In this document: one piece after another, positions 29,208-38,260 of the stretch
Position numbering within the stretch: the stretch's first letter is position 1
Layout of the letters: the number at the start of each line of letters is the position of its first letter
Assembly: GCA_949296245.1 (NCBI GenBank)
Contig: CASFNW010000018.1
Location: 1-63,171 of the forward strand
From: an uncultured bacterium
GTDB taxonomy: Bacteria; Cyanobacteriota; Vampirovibrionia; Gastranaerophilales; Gastranaerophilaceae
Length of the DNA stretch: 63,171 nucleotides
Reading direction: 5' to 3'
Translations under genes and position numbers: made by a program
The notes under the pieces: generated by a model
What the model was told of the DNA's origin: nothing
Databases searched by the model: none
What the model saw: the letters and a program-made list of their open reading frames with translations, nothing else

Positions 29208-31715
29208 TTACAAGACCTGCATATTTTCATCGAAAAGAACCAGTCTTGTAATTTCAAATTTATCTTCGGGATAGAAAATTTTCATCAAATCATCAGCACG
29301 AACTGACGGTATCTCTTGATTTTGACCCGTTTTCAAGGTTACATAGAGCTTATTATCCTTGAGTTCAACATCTTTTACTGATTGTTTAATGTTAATTAAT
29401 TTGTCTATACCTTTTTTTGTCTTCTTCTTTAGAAATATTTCATTCTGTGAAGTAAGCTTATCTTTAATATACATTAAATTCTTAAAATTTGAAAGATTTT
29501 TTTCTAATGGTGTAATTTCATATTTTGCCCATTGGGTTGTAATATCCAATGATTTAGTACTTTTATCAATTTCATATATTTTAATAATACGAGCCATAGG
29601 GTCAAATGAATTGTTTAAAATATCTTTTATCTGTTCTGTATCGTGTGTGCCGTATAACTCAAAATCGATAAATTCCGTCTCACTTTCTATAAAAATAGGC
29701 AATGCAGCACCCAGTGAAATTTTAGGTATCGGATTAAAGCCTTCCGTAAATACAACCGGCAGCCCGCTTCTAAAAAGCCCTTTAACAAGAGTATTCTGCC
29801 AGTCCAGATGCGAAAGGAATTTTAAATAGCCTTTCTTGGTGACTTTTGCTCTATACTTATGCATCACAACATCTGAATAATCTTTATTTTTTGATAATAC
29901 CGGCGTGTATGGTTCATCAGTAACCTTGTGTACTCTATATTCCTGACAAATTCCACAGTTTGAACATTTTGTTTCACATGGGACACTCGGTGTACTTGCA
30001 AGTGCTTTTTTATATTCATTTTGGAACCATTCTTTTCTTATTCCTACATTAATAAAATCCCAGGGCAGCTGTTCATCTATATCAAAAACTTTTTGAGCAA
30101 GCTCACCAATGCTGAATCCTGAATCTTGTGCAATTTTATACCATTTGTCCTTATCAAAGTTCTCATCCCATGTATCGAGATAGCATCCGTTCTTATAAAG
30201 GTTTTCAATATAGGCACACAAACTGCTGTCGCCTCTGGTGAGTACCGCTTCAATTTCTGAAATATATTTTTCGTGAATTTTAATACGTACACTTTTTAGC
30301 AGTTTTGATTTTTCTCTTATATAAGCTATTTTTTGAGAAATTGTTTCTAAAGAATCCTGACCTGTCCATTGAAAAGGAGTAAAGGGCTTCGGAACAAATA
30401 TGGAAAGTGTGCAATTAAGCTTTAAATCCTGTTTTAAGCCCAGTTCATTCTTTATTTGTTTTGCTTTATGCCTTATAGATGAGAGCAATTCAATCATTTC
30501 ATCTATATCTTCATAAGTTTCTGTAGGAAGTCCAAGTATAAAGTAGTATTTTATGCTGTCATAACCGTTTTTGTAACAATCAAGAGTGGTATTAACTATC
30601 TGGTCTCTTGTTATATTTTTGTTTATTACATCTCTTAAACGCTGAGAACCTGCTTCCGGCGCAAGTGTTATGGTCGTTTTCCTTACATCTTTTACAAGGT
30701 TTGATAATCTTACGTTAAAACGATCTATTCTCTGGCTGGGAAGAGATGCTGAAACTTTCTTGTCTCTGAAAAAGCAGGTAAGTTCTTCTAATACGGGCTC
30801 TATGTTTGTATAATCATTTGATGATAGTGACAACATTGAAAATTCATCATATCCTGTATTTTTAACAAGCTCTTTTGTTATTTTAATAATGTCTTCCGCT
30901 TTTCTTTCCCTGATTGGTAGATTTACGTGCCCTGGCTGACAGAAACGGCACATTCTGCCACAGCCGCGTCTGATTTCTGTTACGGCTCTGTCGTGTATTG
31001 ATGTGGAAAAAGGTACAGGATACTTAACAGGTGCAGTGTTTACAGAAAAATTGTATATGCGTTTATTTATCTTTGTACCTTCTGTATAAAATTCAGGCAC
31101 ATACATCCCGTCTATTTTTGAAAGAATTTCAAGTGTTTCTTTTCTTGATTTGTTCTGTTTCTTTGCATTTTTGTATGCTTCAACGATTTCTTTCAGAATA
31201 TCCTCTCCGTCACCTATTAAAAAACCGTCAATAAAGTCTTTAACAGGTTCGGGGTTAAAAACGCATGGACCGCCTGAAAGAATAATCGGGTCATTTTCGT
31301 TTCGGTCCTTATTCCTAATCGGAATGCCTGACATGTCCAGCATTGCAAGTACGGTTGGATAAGCAAGTTCATACTGTAAAGAAAAGCCCAGCAAATCAAA
31401 CTCTTTCAAACAAACTTTTGATTCTACACCGTAAAGCAGTAATTCTTGCTTTTTGAGTTCATCCTTGCAGTCAATATCCGGTGCATAGGCTCTATCGCAC
31501 ATGCATCCGTCTATTGAATTTAAAATATCATAAATTATTCTGTGTCCGAGATTGCTCGCACCAACTTCATATTTGTCCGGAAAAGCTATAGCAAAACGCA
31601 CTTCAGAAGAGTCAAAATCTTTATTAAAAGAATATAGTTCATGACCCGCATATTGATAAGGCTTGTTAACGCTGTATAAAAGCCTGTCGAGAGTATTATT
31701 GTCTAACTTTTTCAT
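29208..31715 (-). CDS. Radical SAM protein with DUF2344 C-terminal domain
   Basis: Large (835 aa) two-part protein of the TIGR03960/TIGR03936 type. The N-terminal part has a cobalamin-binding-like domain, then the radical SAM core with the cluster motif RGCGRMCRFCQPG at about 254-266 and TLAPEAGSQRLR later. A cysteine cluster CETKCSNCGIC occurs near 585-600. The C-terminal part (about 625-800) starts YRAKVTKKGYLKFLSHLDWQ, the DUF2344 signature. The substrate is unknown; the frequent adjacency to RNase E/G suggests RNA or ribosome modification. It starts 3 bases after the preceding small gene. Confidence 0.9.
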   Translation of the reverse strand: MKKLDNNTLDRLLYSVNKPYQYAGHELYSFNKDFDSSEVRFAIAFPDKYEVGASNLGHRIIYDILNSIDGCMCDRAYAPDIDCKDELKKQELLLYGVESKVCLKEFDLLGFSLQYELAYPTVLAMLDMSGIPIRNKDRNENDPIILSGGPCVFNPEPVKDFIDGFLIGDGEDILKEIVEAYKNAKKQNKSRKETLEILSKIDGMYVPEFYTEGTKINKRIYNFSVNTAPVKYPVPFSTSIHDRAVTEIRRGCGRMCRFCQPGHVNLPIRERKAEDIIKITKELVKNTGYDEFSMLSLSSNDYTNIEPVLEELTCFFRDKKVSASLPSQRIDRFNVRLSNLVKDVRKTTITLAPEAGSQRLRDVINKNITRDQIVNTTLDCYKNGYDSIKYYFILGLPTETYEDIDEMIELLSSIRHKAKQIKNELGLKQDLKLNCTLSIFVPKPFTPFQWTGQDSLETISQKIAYIREKSKLLKSVRIKIHEKYISEIEAVLTRGDSSLCAYIENLYKNGCYLDTWDENFDKDKWYKIAQDSGFSIGELAQKVFDIDEQLPWDFINVGIRKEWFQNEYKKALASTPSVPCETKCSNCGICQEYRVHKVTDEPYTPVLSKNKDYSDVVMHKYRAKVTKKGYLKFLSHLDWQNTLVKGLFRSGLPVVFTEGFNPIPKISLGAALPIFIESETEFIDFELYGTHDTEQIKDILNNSFDPMARIIKIYEIDKSTKSLDITTQWAKYEITPLEKNLSNFKNLMYIKDKLTSQNEIFLKKKTKKGIDKLINIKQSVKDVELKDNKLYVTLKTGQNQEIPSVRADDLMKIFYPEDKFEITRLVLFDENMQVL

Positions 31716-31718
31716 AAC

Positions 31719-32063
31719 TTATATTATATTTTTCGGCAAAAACTTATCTATTTCAATAATTGTTCCGTTAAGCTCATTATTTCTAAACATCAAGAGAAAA
31801 TCAAGAAGTTTGTCATTCGGCACATTATAACTGTATAAAGACGGTGAACCGTTCTTTTCTCTCATAACCTTGACAATATAGTGGCAGTCTTTTGCATAAT
31901 CAAGCAGATACTCTTCCTTGAAAGGATATCCGTTAGCGTCTTTGTCCATTCTTACATAGCTGAAACCTGCAAAAGTCTTGACTTTTTCGTCAGGGTTTGT
32001 GGCTTTATGCTTTATGTGTTTGCTAAAAATATTTATTACTTTTTCACTAATTTCTTCAGACAT
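31719..32063 (-). CDS. Hypothetical protein, 114 aa
   Basis: Soluble, mixed charged protein without known motif. It begins MSEEISEKVINIF and has a strand-rich middle (CHYIVKVMREKNGSPSLYSY). It is the first gene of the run that leads into the radical SAM and RNase E/G genes, with only 3 bases to the next start, so it is part of that operon. It may be an accessory factor; no function can be given. Confidence 0.65.
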   Translation of the reverse strand: MSEEISEKVINIFSKHIKHKATNPDEKVKTFAGFSYVRMDKDANGYPFKEEYLLDYAKDCHYIVKVMREKNGSPSLYSYNVPNDKLLDFLLMFRNNELNGTIIEIDKFLPKNII

Positions 32064-32114
32064 ATTTTTATTAAAGCTTAATTTTTAAAAGAGGTCTATA
32101 TATTTACAAATATT

Positions 32115-32147
32115 AAAAAATCCCTGTTTGTTTAACAGGGATTTTTT
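32115..32147 (-). terminator. Terminator of the HEAT-like gene
   Basis: AAAAAATCCCTGTT (32115-32128) pairs perfectly with AACAGGGATTTTTT (32134-32147), loop TGTTT. It lies 40 bases past the stop at 32187 on the minus strand, with T runs on both strands. Confidence 0.85.
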
Positions 32148-32186
32148 AATATATACTATTTTTGTTTACGCTGCCTGTGCGGGAGT

Positions 32187-33209
32187 TTATGCTGCATCAG
32201 CAACTGTAGCAAGTTTAGCCAGACCTTCTTCTGCAACTTTTCTTACATTTTCATCTGCATCCTGTTTAGAAAGTTCGAAGATTTCTTTCATAACCGGCTT
32301 ATATTCAGGTCTTGCATTATATGCAAGTGCTGCTAAACCGCTTGCTCTCAACATCGGATTCGGGTTATCTTTAATTGTTAAAACAATCTGTTCCATACCG
32401 GGCAAATCTTTGATATCAGGAGTTACATTATTAGTTTTCTTAAATTCATCAATTAACTGGCCTTGTAAAATTGCAGTTGTAAACAGTGCATATTGTTTAT
32501 TTCTTTCCGCCATTTCGAGAGGAGTAATTTTATTAGCTTCTGCCATATCAGCTTCAGAAAGTTGTTTACCTTCAAGAACTTGCTGTCTCAATTCTTTTTG
32601 TCTTTCTGTCGGCGCTTCTAAAGTACTGCTGTCTTTACCGATTACACCTAACAAAGCTTCCATTAAATCTGTATCTAATAATTCAGGAGCCGGTCTTGTC
32701 TGTGCAATATCTGCAACTTCTTCTATTGCTTTGCCAACATCTTCAAGATTGTCTGATTTAATACGCTGTGTAAAAGAAGGTACATCTACAGCTGCAACAG
32801 GAGCTGCTGTCGCAGCAGGAGCTTCCGGAGCAGAAACTTGAGCCGGAGCTTGTTGTGCAGGTTGTTCAATTACTGACGGCGGTACTTGATTTACTGTTTG
32901 TTGATTAACTACTTGTGGTGCAGGCACAGTAACAGGCTGTTGCGGAGCCGGTTGCTGCATAATGACTTGGCCTTGCTGTTGAACTGGTGCTGTTTGTACC
33001 TGCGGGTAATATACAGGTGCTTGCTGGGTCTGCGGATAATTATATACAGATGCCTGCGGGTAATTATATACAGGAGCTGGTACCTGAGAACCCGGTGCAT
33101 TAACTTTCGGGTCAACTATATTAATTTTAATTGCATTATATTCCGGTGCAGGCTGTGTATAATATGGCTGCACTGGTGCTGTGTATGCTGTTGAAGGTGA
33201 TTGTATCAT
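32187..33209 (-). CDS. HEAT-repeat-like protein with disordered Gln/Pro N terminus
   Basis: Residues 1-145 are low-complexity, rich in Gln, Pro, Val and Ala, with repeated YNYPQ-type units at about 46-62. Residues 150-340 are helical: paired helices such as PMLRASGLAALAYNARPEYK and ENVRKVAEEGLAKLA look like HEAT or Armadillo repeats. Near the N terminus PEYNAIKINIVDPKVNAP closely matches a segment of the neighbouring 71-residue protein (33472-33687). The protein is probably a scaffold; no enzyme motif is seen. No signal peptide. It has its own terminator. The 262 bases upstream are non-coding apart from a terminator for the next gene. Confidence 0.7.
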   Translation of the reverse strand: MIQSPSTAYTAPVQPYYTQPAPEYNAIKINIVDPKVNAPGSQVPAPVYNYPQASVYNYPQTQQAPVYYPQVQTAPVQQQGQVIMQQPAPQQPVTVPAPQVVNQQTVNQVPPSVIEQPAQQAPAQVSAPEAPAATAAPVAAVDVPSFTQRIKSDNLEDVGKAIEEVADIAQTRPAPELLDTDLMEALLGVIGKDSSTLEAPTERQKELRQQVLEGKQLSEADMAEANKITPLEMAERNKQYALFTTAILQGQLIDEFKKTNNVTPDIKDLPGMEQIVLTIKDNPNPMLRASGLAALAYNARPEYKPVMKEIFELSKQDADENVRKVAEEGLAKLATVADAA

Positions 33210-33438
33210 TTTTTTCCCCTTTTAATTCTCTTGGTACTTATTAAATAGAACTCAAGATTAAAAATTGCTATTATTTGATATACTTTTAATAAAACTTAAC
33301 AAAATATTATAAATATTTTATCTATTCTAGTGTTGTTATTTTAGCAACAAGTCTTCAATACATAAAGACGCATATCTTTTCAATAAAAATCACAAAAATT
33401 TGCATTTGTTCTTCTTATTACGAATTATTTCACAATTA

Positions 33439-33466
33439 AAAGCAACAGTTGTTAACCTGTTGCTTT
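33439..33466 (-). terminator. Terminator of the 71-residue gene
   Basis: AAAGCAACAG (33439-33448) pairs with CTGTTGCTTT (33457-33466), 6 bases beyond the stop at 33472 on the minus strand. Confidence 0.7.
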
Positions 33467-33471
33467 ATTAT

Positions 33472-33687
33472 TTATGCCATATAATTAATTTTTTGATCCT
33501 GTTGGGGTACTGCAGCCGGAAGTTGAGAAGTAGCTTGTGATGGTGCACTTACATTAGCACCTGTAATGTTAATTTTGATAGCATTAAATTCTGGTGGAGG
33601 TGCAACTGGAAACACAGGCACCTGATTCTGTTGTAATTGCTGTTGTACTGCAGACTGCTGTACAGGCAATGTGGGTTGTTGTATCAT
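33472..33687 (-). CDS. Small Gln/Pro-rich protein sharing the NAIKINI motif
   Basis: A 71-residue disordered protein. It begins MIQQPTLPVQQ and contains PPPEFNAIKINITGANVSAP, which corresponds to PEYNAIKINIVDPKVNAP in the larger neighbour at 32187-33209; both also begin MIQ. It appears to be the N-terminal region of that family on its own. A purine-rich site with GGAGG precedes the ATG. The conserved motif in an otherwise disordered chain suggests a docking or targeting segment. Confidence 0.65.
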   Translation of the reverse strand: MIQQPTLPVQQSAVQQQLQQNQVPVFPVAPPPEFNAIKINITGANVSAPSQATSQLPAAVPQQDQKINYMA

Positions 33688-33971
33688 TTTTCCTCCGTTT
33701 TAGATGTAGGTCTCTGATTATATTTGCTTAATAACTAAATACAAAAAAATTTGTTAGTCATGTATACATTTATTAACAAAAGTTAACATATTAATCTCAT
33801 AGGCATAAAATTGTTATTTAAATAGAATTTATACACAGCCATGTTAATTTACAATATCTCTAACATTTATTAAATGCAAATTTGGATAAAAATCGAGTCA
33901 AAGAGAATTGGCAATAGAGAAAAATATCTAATCTGGTAACACACTTGCCAGTGAATTTTTACTGTTCTACA

Positions 33972-34240
33972 TAGGGGATTTATGTTGCAGTTTACATTAA
34001 AAAGTCTAAAACTGTAGCCCTAAGCTGGCTGTAAAACCACTTGAGATAAGGTCAAAACGTGATTTTATACCCCTACCTTGTGTTTCAAGGGTATCACCAC
34101 CGGCAAGATTCCGAGATACTCATCGAACACCACCCTGTAACCCTTCTTGCTGCTGGCAACAAGAGGAACTGCAAGTCCGAAATTGTATGTGTTACGTATT
34201 TTGATGACAGATTTAATATATTGATAATATTTATTATATG
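33972..34240 (-). repeat. Dispersed repeat C (copy 1)
   Basis: Read on the minus strand this matches 49085-49318 over about 230 bases with many substitutions but few gaps. Shared blocks include AATTACGTAA-like sequence at one end, the GCAAG...CGGAA region in the middle and AGTTTACA near the other end. The 34181-34240 end also matches the left end of repeat D (34844 and 60229). Confidence 0.65.
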
Positions 34241-34260
34241 AAATTAAAAAGTTTTTTAAT

Positions 34261-34420
34261 AAACAGCAGGGGGTACGGGGGCGGCACGCCCCTGTTGTAA
34301 CCTTGGTTAGAAACAGTTGCGGCACGCCCCTGTTGTAACCTTGGTTAGAAACAGTTGTGTTTTGAAGCAATTTTTGCAGCAGCCTGTCGCTGAAAAATTG
34401 CCGCTAAAATACTTACTGTT
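34261..34420 (-). repeat. Dispersed repeat A (copy 1)
   Basis: On the minus strand it aligns with 48561-48687 at high identity, including the hairpin at 34367-34401 (GCAATTTTT with AAAAATTGC). It differs by an exact 38-base tandem duplication. Confidence 0.75.
34281..34356 (+). repeat. Exact 38-bp tandem duplication
   Basis: Positions 34281-34318 and 34319-34356 are identical, each starting GCGGCACGCCCCTGTTGTAA. The second copy of module A at 48561-48687 has only one unit, so the duplication is recent. Confidence 0.9.
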
Positions 34421-34501
34421 TCTTTTGATAAGCATGTTTTTCTTGCTTGAGATGTAGGCGAGGTACGAGCCATACATATCAGGATGCTCTTGAATATTTT
34501 G

Positions 34502-34545
34502 GTTCGTTTTTTCTTTTTGCATAGCAACAAAAAGAAAAAATGAAC
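34502..34545. repeat. 18-bp polypurine/polypyrimidine hairpin
   Basis: GTTCGTTTTTTCTTTTTG (34502-34519) and CAAAAAGAAAAAATGAAC (34528-34545) form an 18-bp stem with one G-T pair over an 8-base loop. More TTTCTTTCTTTT and AAAGAAAGAAAA tracts follow to 34690. Confidence 0.8.
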
Positions 34546-34778
34546 AAATAAAAAGAATAAATGTTTTTTCTTACGTTCATTTTCTTTCTTTTCTTCTTTC
34601 TTTTCCCTCCATTTTGACTTGACATTTAGTCAACTCAAAACGGAGTCCTTGATTAAAAGAAAGAAAACGAACCAAAAGAAAGAAAAAACGCTGATTAAAA
34701 CAGCTCTAATGCATTTACTCCAAAATTTTCTAAACGCTGACGCTAACGAAAATTTTGTTCGTAAATACAATGAGTCTG

Positions 34779-34839
34779 TAATCAAGGTTACAATGGCAAA
34801 GCCGTATTACACTTCGTGTGCATCTTCGCTGCTAATTAA
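34779..34839 (+). repeat. Dispersed repeat B (copy 1)
   Basis: Matches the minus strand of 48500-48560 (blocks GGCAAAGCCGT and GCTGCTAATTAA). The order A-inverted then B here is the mirror of B-inverted then A at 48500-48687. Confidence 0.7.
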
Positions 34840-34843
34840 ATTT

Positions 34844-34950
34844 TACATAATAAATATTATCAATATATAAAATCTGTCATTGAATTACGTAACATATACA
34901 GGAATGACATTATAGCCATATTTGGGAGCAAAGTTGTATATAACTCCCCT
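34844..34950 (+). repeat. Dispersed repeat D (copy 1)
   Basis: Matches 60229-60347 in the same orientation. Shared blocks are TACATAATAAA, TATTATCAATATATAAAA, CATTATAGC and AAAGTTGTATATAA. It ends 58 bases before nadB. Confidence 0.8.
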
Positions 34951-35007
34951 GCATAGCTAGTAGTAAAAAATTATTTTTTGTATTATTATTATGTGAAGAG
35001 GTAAATC

Positions 35008-36636
35008 ATGCCGATGAAACATTCAACTTATTCTGTAATTATTGTTGGCAGCGGTATAGCGGGGCTATATGCAGCCATTAAACTTTCTGAAACAGTTAAT
35101 CTTCCGGATGGGATTCTTTTGTTAACAAAATCCCAACTTGCCGAATGTAACTCAAGATATGCGCAAGGTGGTATTGTTGGCGTTCTTCCAGAAAATAAAC
35201 CGGACTCAATTAGTCTGCATGTTGCTGATACAATTAAGGCAGGGTGCGGGTTATGCGACTTTAATGTAGTAAAGTTCATTTCTGAAAACAGCCAGTACGC
35301 CATCAAAGACTTAATGAAGTACGGAGTTGAGTTTGACAAAAATGACCAAAATCAGCTTAACTTTACACTGGAAGGAGCACACAGTGTAAGACGTATTTTG
35401 CATGTCGGCGGCGATGCGACAGGATACGGAATAGAAAAGGCCCTTGTTAATAAGGTAAAAAATGATCCCGTAATTTCATCAAATATTACTATATACGAAC
35501 AGACTTTGGCTGTAGATTTACTTGTTGATTCAAAAAATAAGTGTAGAGGTATAATTTCGTACAATTCTGCCACTAAAGAACGTGAAACTGTCTATGCTCC
35601 GGTAACAATACTTGCGACAGGCGGCACAGGACAGATTTACAAATACACAACAAATCCCTCAGTTACAACCGGAGACGGATTGGCTTTGGGGATAAGAGCT
35701 AATGCAAAAATAAAGGACATGGAATTTATCCAGTTTCATCCTACTGCACTGTCACTTGAAAATGATGATTCCAGATTTCTTATATCAGAATCTGTAAGAG
35801 GAGAAGGAGCTAAGCTTATAAATGATAAGGGTGAATATTTTATGGAAAATCACCCGCAGAAAGACCTTGCACCGAGAGATATAGTTGCACGTGCAATTTA
35901 TTCACAACTATCAAGAGGCAACAGAGTATTTTTGGATGCAACACTTATTGAAATATCAAAATTTAAGTCCAGATTCCCTAATATTTATAAATGCTGTCTA
36001 GAAAATGGTATTGATGTAACAAAAGATTTTATTCCGGTATCGCCTGCTGCGCATTATTGTATGGGTGGTATTAAGACTGAGATTAACGGCAAAACATCAA
36101 TTGATAATTTGTATGCAATAGGGGAAGTAGCTTGCACTTCTTTACATGGCGCAAACAGACTGGCAAGCAATTCGCTTCTGGAATGTGTGGTTTCAGCTTA
36201 TGAGCTTGTAAATACGCTCTCTACAGCAAATCTGCAGCCTTCAAACATTATCGATGAAAAGATTATGAAAACAATCAAAAAATACACTGATGACGAGTCA
36301 GACTCTAGCGATGAAATAGATGCTGAAGAATTAAAACAAAAACTTAAGAATATTATGTGGAAAAATGTAGGAATAATCAGAACTGAAAATTCCCTATTAA
36401 GAGCAATGTCTGAAATTAATAAGTTAGATTCAGACTTTAAAGAAAAAGATAAATGTAATTCAATAGAAGAATACGAATTCAGAAATATGCTCTACGTCGC
36501 CAAAAGTATTATATCTGCGGCATTGGCAAGAAAAGAATCTATCGGTGCTCATTACAGAGCGGATTCGGTTAAACCATTGCCTGTTAATTATACACAATCA
36601 GAGGGCTTGGCTGATGGCACAAAAGTTACTGCATGA
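35008..36636 (+). CDS. nadB: L-aspartate oxidase
   Basis: FAD enzyme that oxidises aspartate to iminoaspartate, the first step of de novo NAD synthesis. The Rossmann motif VIIVGSGIAGLYAAI lies at residues 10-24, followed by RYAQGGIVGVLPE, the substrate-loop region IQFHPTAL, RGEGAKL, and CMGGIKTEINGKTS with EVACTSLHGANRLASNSLLE. The 542-aa length fits. GAGG lies 7 bases before the ATG. nadC overlaps its end by 23 bases, and etfB and etfA follow directly. nadA is not in the window. In anaerobes the electron acceptor must be something other than oxygen; the linked ETF is a candidate. Confidence 0.96.
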   Translation: MPMKHSTYSVIIVGSGIAGLYAAIKLSETVNLPDGILLLTKSQLAECNSRYAQGGIVGVLPENKPDSISLHVADTIKAGCGLCDFNVVKFISENSQYAIKDLMKYGVEFDKNDQNQLNFTLEGAHSVRRILHVGGDATGYGIEKALVNKVKNDPVISSNITIYEQTLAVDLLVDSKNKCRGIISYNSATKERETVYAPVTILATGGTGQIYKYTTNPSVTTGDGLALGIRANAKIKDMEFIQFHPTALSLENDDSRFLISESVRGEGAKLINDKGEYFMENHPQKDLAPRDIVARAIYSQLSRGNRVFLDATLIEISKFKSRFPNIYKCCLENGIDVTKDFIPVSPAAHYCMGGIKTEINGKTSIDNLYAIGEVACTSLHGANRLASNSLLECVVSAYELVNTLSTANLQPSNIIDEKIMKTIKKYTDDESDSSDEIDAEELKQKLKNIMWKNVGIIRTENSLLRAMSEINKLDSDFKEKDKCNSIEEYEFRNMLYVAKSIISAALARKESIGAHYRADSVKPLPVNYTQSEGLADGTKVTA

Positions 36637-37459
36637 CTTTATAATTGATGAACATATAAAAAATTCTCTCAAAGAGGATATTGGTTTTGGCGATATAACA
36701 ACAGATTTTTTGTATGCCGAAAATGATACAATAACAGCTTATCTAAATACACGCTGTGATGCTGTTGTTTGCGGTCTGGATATATTTAAAAAAGTATTTG
36801 ATATACTTTCTAAAGACGTAGAGATTGAATTTTTCTGTAATGACGGTGATTTTGTAAAATCTGGCGCAACTCTTGCCAAAATTGAGGGACCTGCAAGAGC
36901 TGTATTAACAGGTGAAAGAACTGCTCTGAACTACATTCAAAGAATGTCGGGCATTGCAACAGAAACAAAATGTTTTCAAGATGCAATTGCCCCGTATAAT
37001 GCATATGTCACAGATACCCGCAAAAACACACCGGGATTTAGGATGTTTGAGAAATACGCAGTTATGACAGGAGGCGCTAAGCTTCACAGGTTTAATTTAA
37101 GTGATTGTGTGATGATTAAAGACAATCATATAAAGCATGCAGGTTCACTAACAAGTGCCGTAAATAAAATAAAAGAGAATGTATCTCACGCGCATAAAAT
37201 TGAAGTAGAATGCGACACTTATGCGCAGGTAGAAGAAGCACTTGCTGCGGGTTGTGACATAATAATGCTGGATAATATGACTCCGCTTGAAATGAAAAAA
37301 TGCGTAGACTTAATCAATCACAAGGCTATTGTAGAAGCAAGCGGAAATGTTAAAATACATACTATAAATGAAATTGCATCAACAGGTGTCGATGTTATTT
37401 CGACAAGCGCAATAGTAGCGCAGGCACCTGTACTAGATTTCGGATTGGATATTTTATAA
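36614..37459 (+). CDS. nadC: Nicotinate-nucleotide pyrophosphorylase (carboxylating)
   Basis: Quinolinate phosphoribosyltransferase, making nicotinate mononucleotide. Start 36614 has GAGGG about 8 bases upstream and lies within the end of nadB. Family motifs: EDIGFGDITTD, GERTALNYIQRMSGIATET, VTDTRKNTPGFRMFEKYAV (phosphoribosyl binding), GGAKLHRFNLSDCVMIKDNH, EVECDT, and the C-terminal GVDVISTSAI. Length 281 aa is standard. The stop is followed with no gap by the etfB ATG. Confidence 0.97.
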   Translation: MAQKLLHDFIIDEHIKNSLKEDIGFGDITTDFLYAENDTITAYLNTRCDAVVCGLDIFKKVFDILSKDVEIEFFCNDGDFVKSGATLAKIEGPARAVLTGERTALNYIQRMSGIATETKCFQDAIAPYNAYVTDTRKNTPGFRMFEKYAVMTGGAKLHRFNLSDCVMIKDNHIKHAGSLTSAVNKIKENVSHAHKIEVECDTYAQVEEALAAGCDIIMLDNMTPLEMKKCVDLINHKAIVEASGNVKIHTINEIASTGVDVISTSAIVAQAPVLDFGLDIL

Positions 37460-38260
37460 ATGGCATTTAAAATAGTTGTCTGCATAAAGCAGGTACCGGA
37501 CACAACAGATATCAGATGGACAGAGCACAATACCATTCAAAGAGACGGTTTGGATTCTGTAATAAATCCTTATGATTTAGGCGCAATAAATCTTGCAAAC
37601 TATATAAAGTCATTAAATAGGGAAGTAGAAATTATCGTCGTAACAATGGGACCGCTTCAAGCACAGGACTCATTACACGAAGCGCTTGCGATGGGCTGTG
37701 ATGAAGCTTATCTTTTATCAGATAAGAAATTCTCCGGAGCGGATACTCTGGCTACAGCATACACATTGTCACAGTTTATAAAAAATTTTGTACCGGATTT
37801 TAAACTCGTAATATGCGGTCAGCAGGCAGTTGACGGTGATACAGCACAAACGCCCTCGAGTCTGGCGGAAAAACTCGGTATAGCTCAAGCTACTAACATT
37901 ACAAAACTTATAAATCTTTGTGATGATTACGCAATATGGAATAAGGAAACTCAGCTTTGTACTCAGACAATAAAACTGCCTTTGCCATCATTAGTGGCAT
38001 GCAGCTGTAATAATATAGAAATTAATCCGGATATTAACAGTTATATACGTTCTCAAAAGAGTCAGATAAAAATATTAAATGCTGAATCACTAAATGTTTT
38101 AGAAAATAATATAGGGCTAAAAGGCTCACCAACTCAAGTTAAAAATGCATATCGTCCTATTATAACGAGAACCACAGAATTTCTTGCAGAAAGTTCTTCT
38201 GACGCATACGCAGACTTTATTCTCAGTGAAATAAACAAATGTAAGGCCGACAATGACTAA
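37460..38260 (+). CDS. etfB: Electron transfer flavoprotein subunit beta
   Basis: Beta subunit of the FAD/AMP-containing electron carrier. Signature blocks: IVVCIKQVPDTTDIRW at the start, then NPYDLGAINLA, VTMGPLQAQDSLHEALAMG, and the CGQQAVDGDTAQTPSSLAEK region. Length 266 aa is typical. It sits between nadC (zero gap) and etfA (8-base overlap), so these four genes form one transcript. The partner dehydrogenase is not certain; NadB and the GlcD-type flavoprotein at 60392 are candidates in this window. Confidence 0.95.
   Translation: MAFKIVVCIKQVPDTTDIRWTEHNTIQRDGLDSVINPYDLGAINLANYIKSLNREVEIIVVTMGPLQAQDSLHEALAMGCDEAYLLSDKKFSGADTLATAYTLSQFIKNFVPDFKLVICGQQAVDGDTAQTPSSLAEKLGIAQATNITKLINLCDDYAIWNKETQLCTQTIKLPLPSLVACSCNNIEINPDINSYIRSQKSQIKILNAESLNVLENNIGLKGSPTQVKNAYRPIITRTTEFLAESSSDAYADFILSEINKCKADND

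Larger units (their letters stand above)
33688..35007. other. 1.3-kb repeat-rich intergenic region
   Basis: No convincing gene. 33688-33971 is plain AT-rich sequence, probably with the promoter of the 33687 gene. 33972-34240 is repeat C/D (inverted relative to 49085-49318). 34261-34420 is module A with a 38-bp tandem duplication. 34430-34760 is polypurine/polypyrimidine sequence with long hairpins. 34779-34839 is module B. 34844-34950 is repeat D, and nadB begins 58 bases later. Short open frames here match frames in the other repeat copies and look like repeat translations. Confidence 0.7.

Noticed and set aside
32187..33209. Repeated YNYPQ-type codons as a possible CRISPR or VNTR locus.
   Set aside because: The repeats stay in frame inside a good coding gene and are short amino-acid repeats, without CRISPR spacers.
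33972..34240. Repeat C as a diversity-generating retroelement template or a group II intron.
   Set aside because: No reverse transcriptase gene lies in the window, and differences between copies are not restricted to adenines.
34307..34522. Short frames in the 34.1-34.9 kb and 48.5-49.0 kb regions with similar translations (for example FLTKVTTGACR and HPDMYG).
   Set aside because: The similarity follows from the shared DNA repeats; the frames have no ribosome sites and are interrupted differently in each copy.
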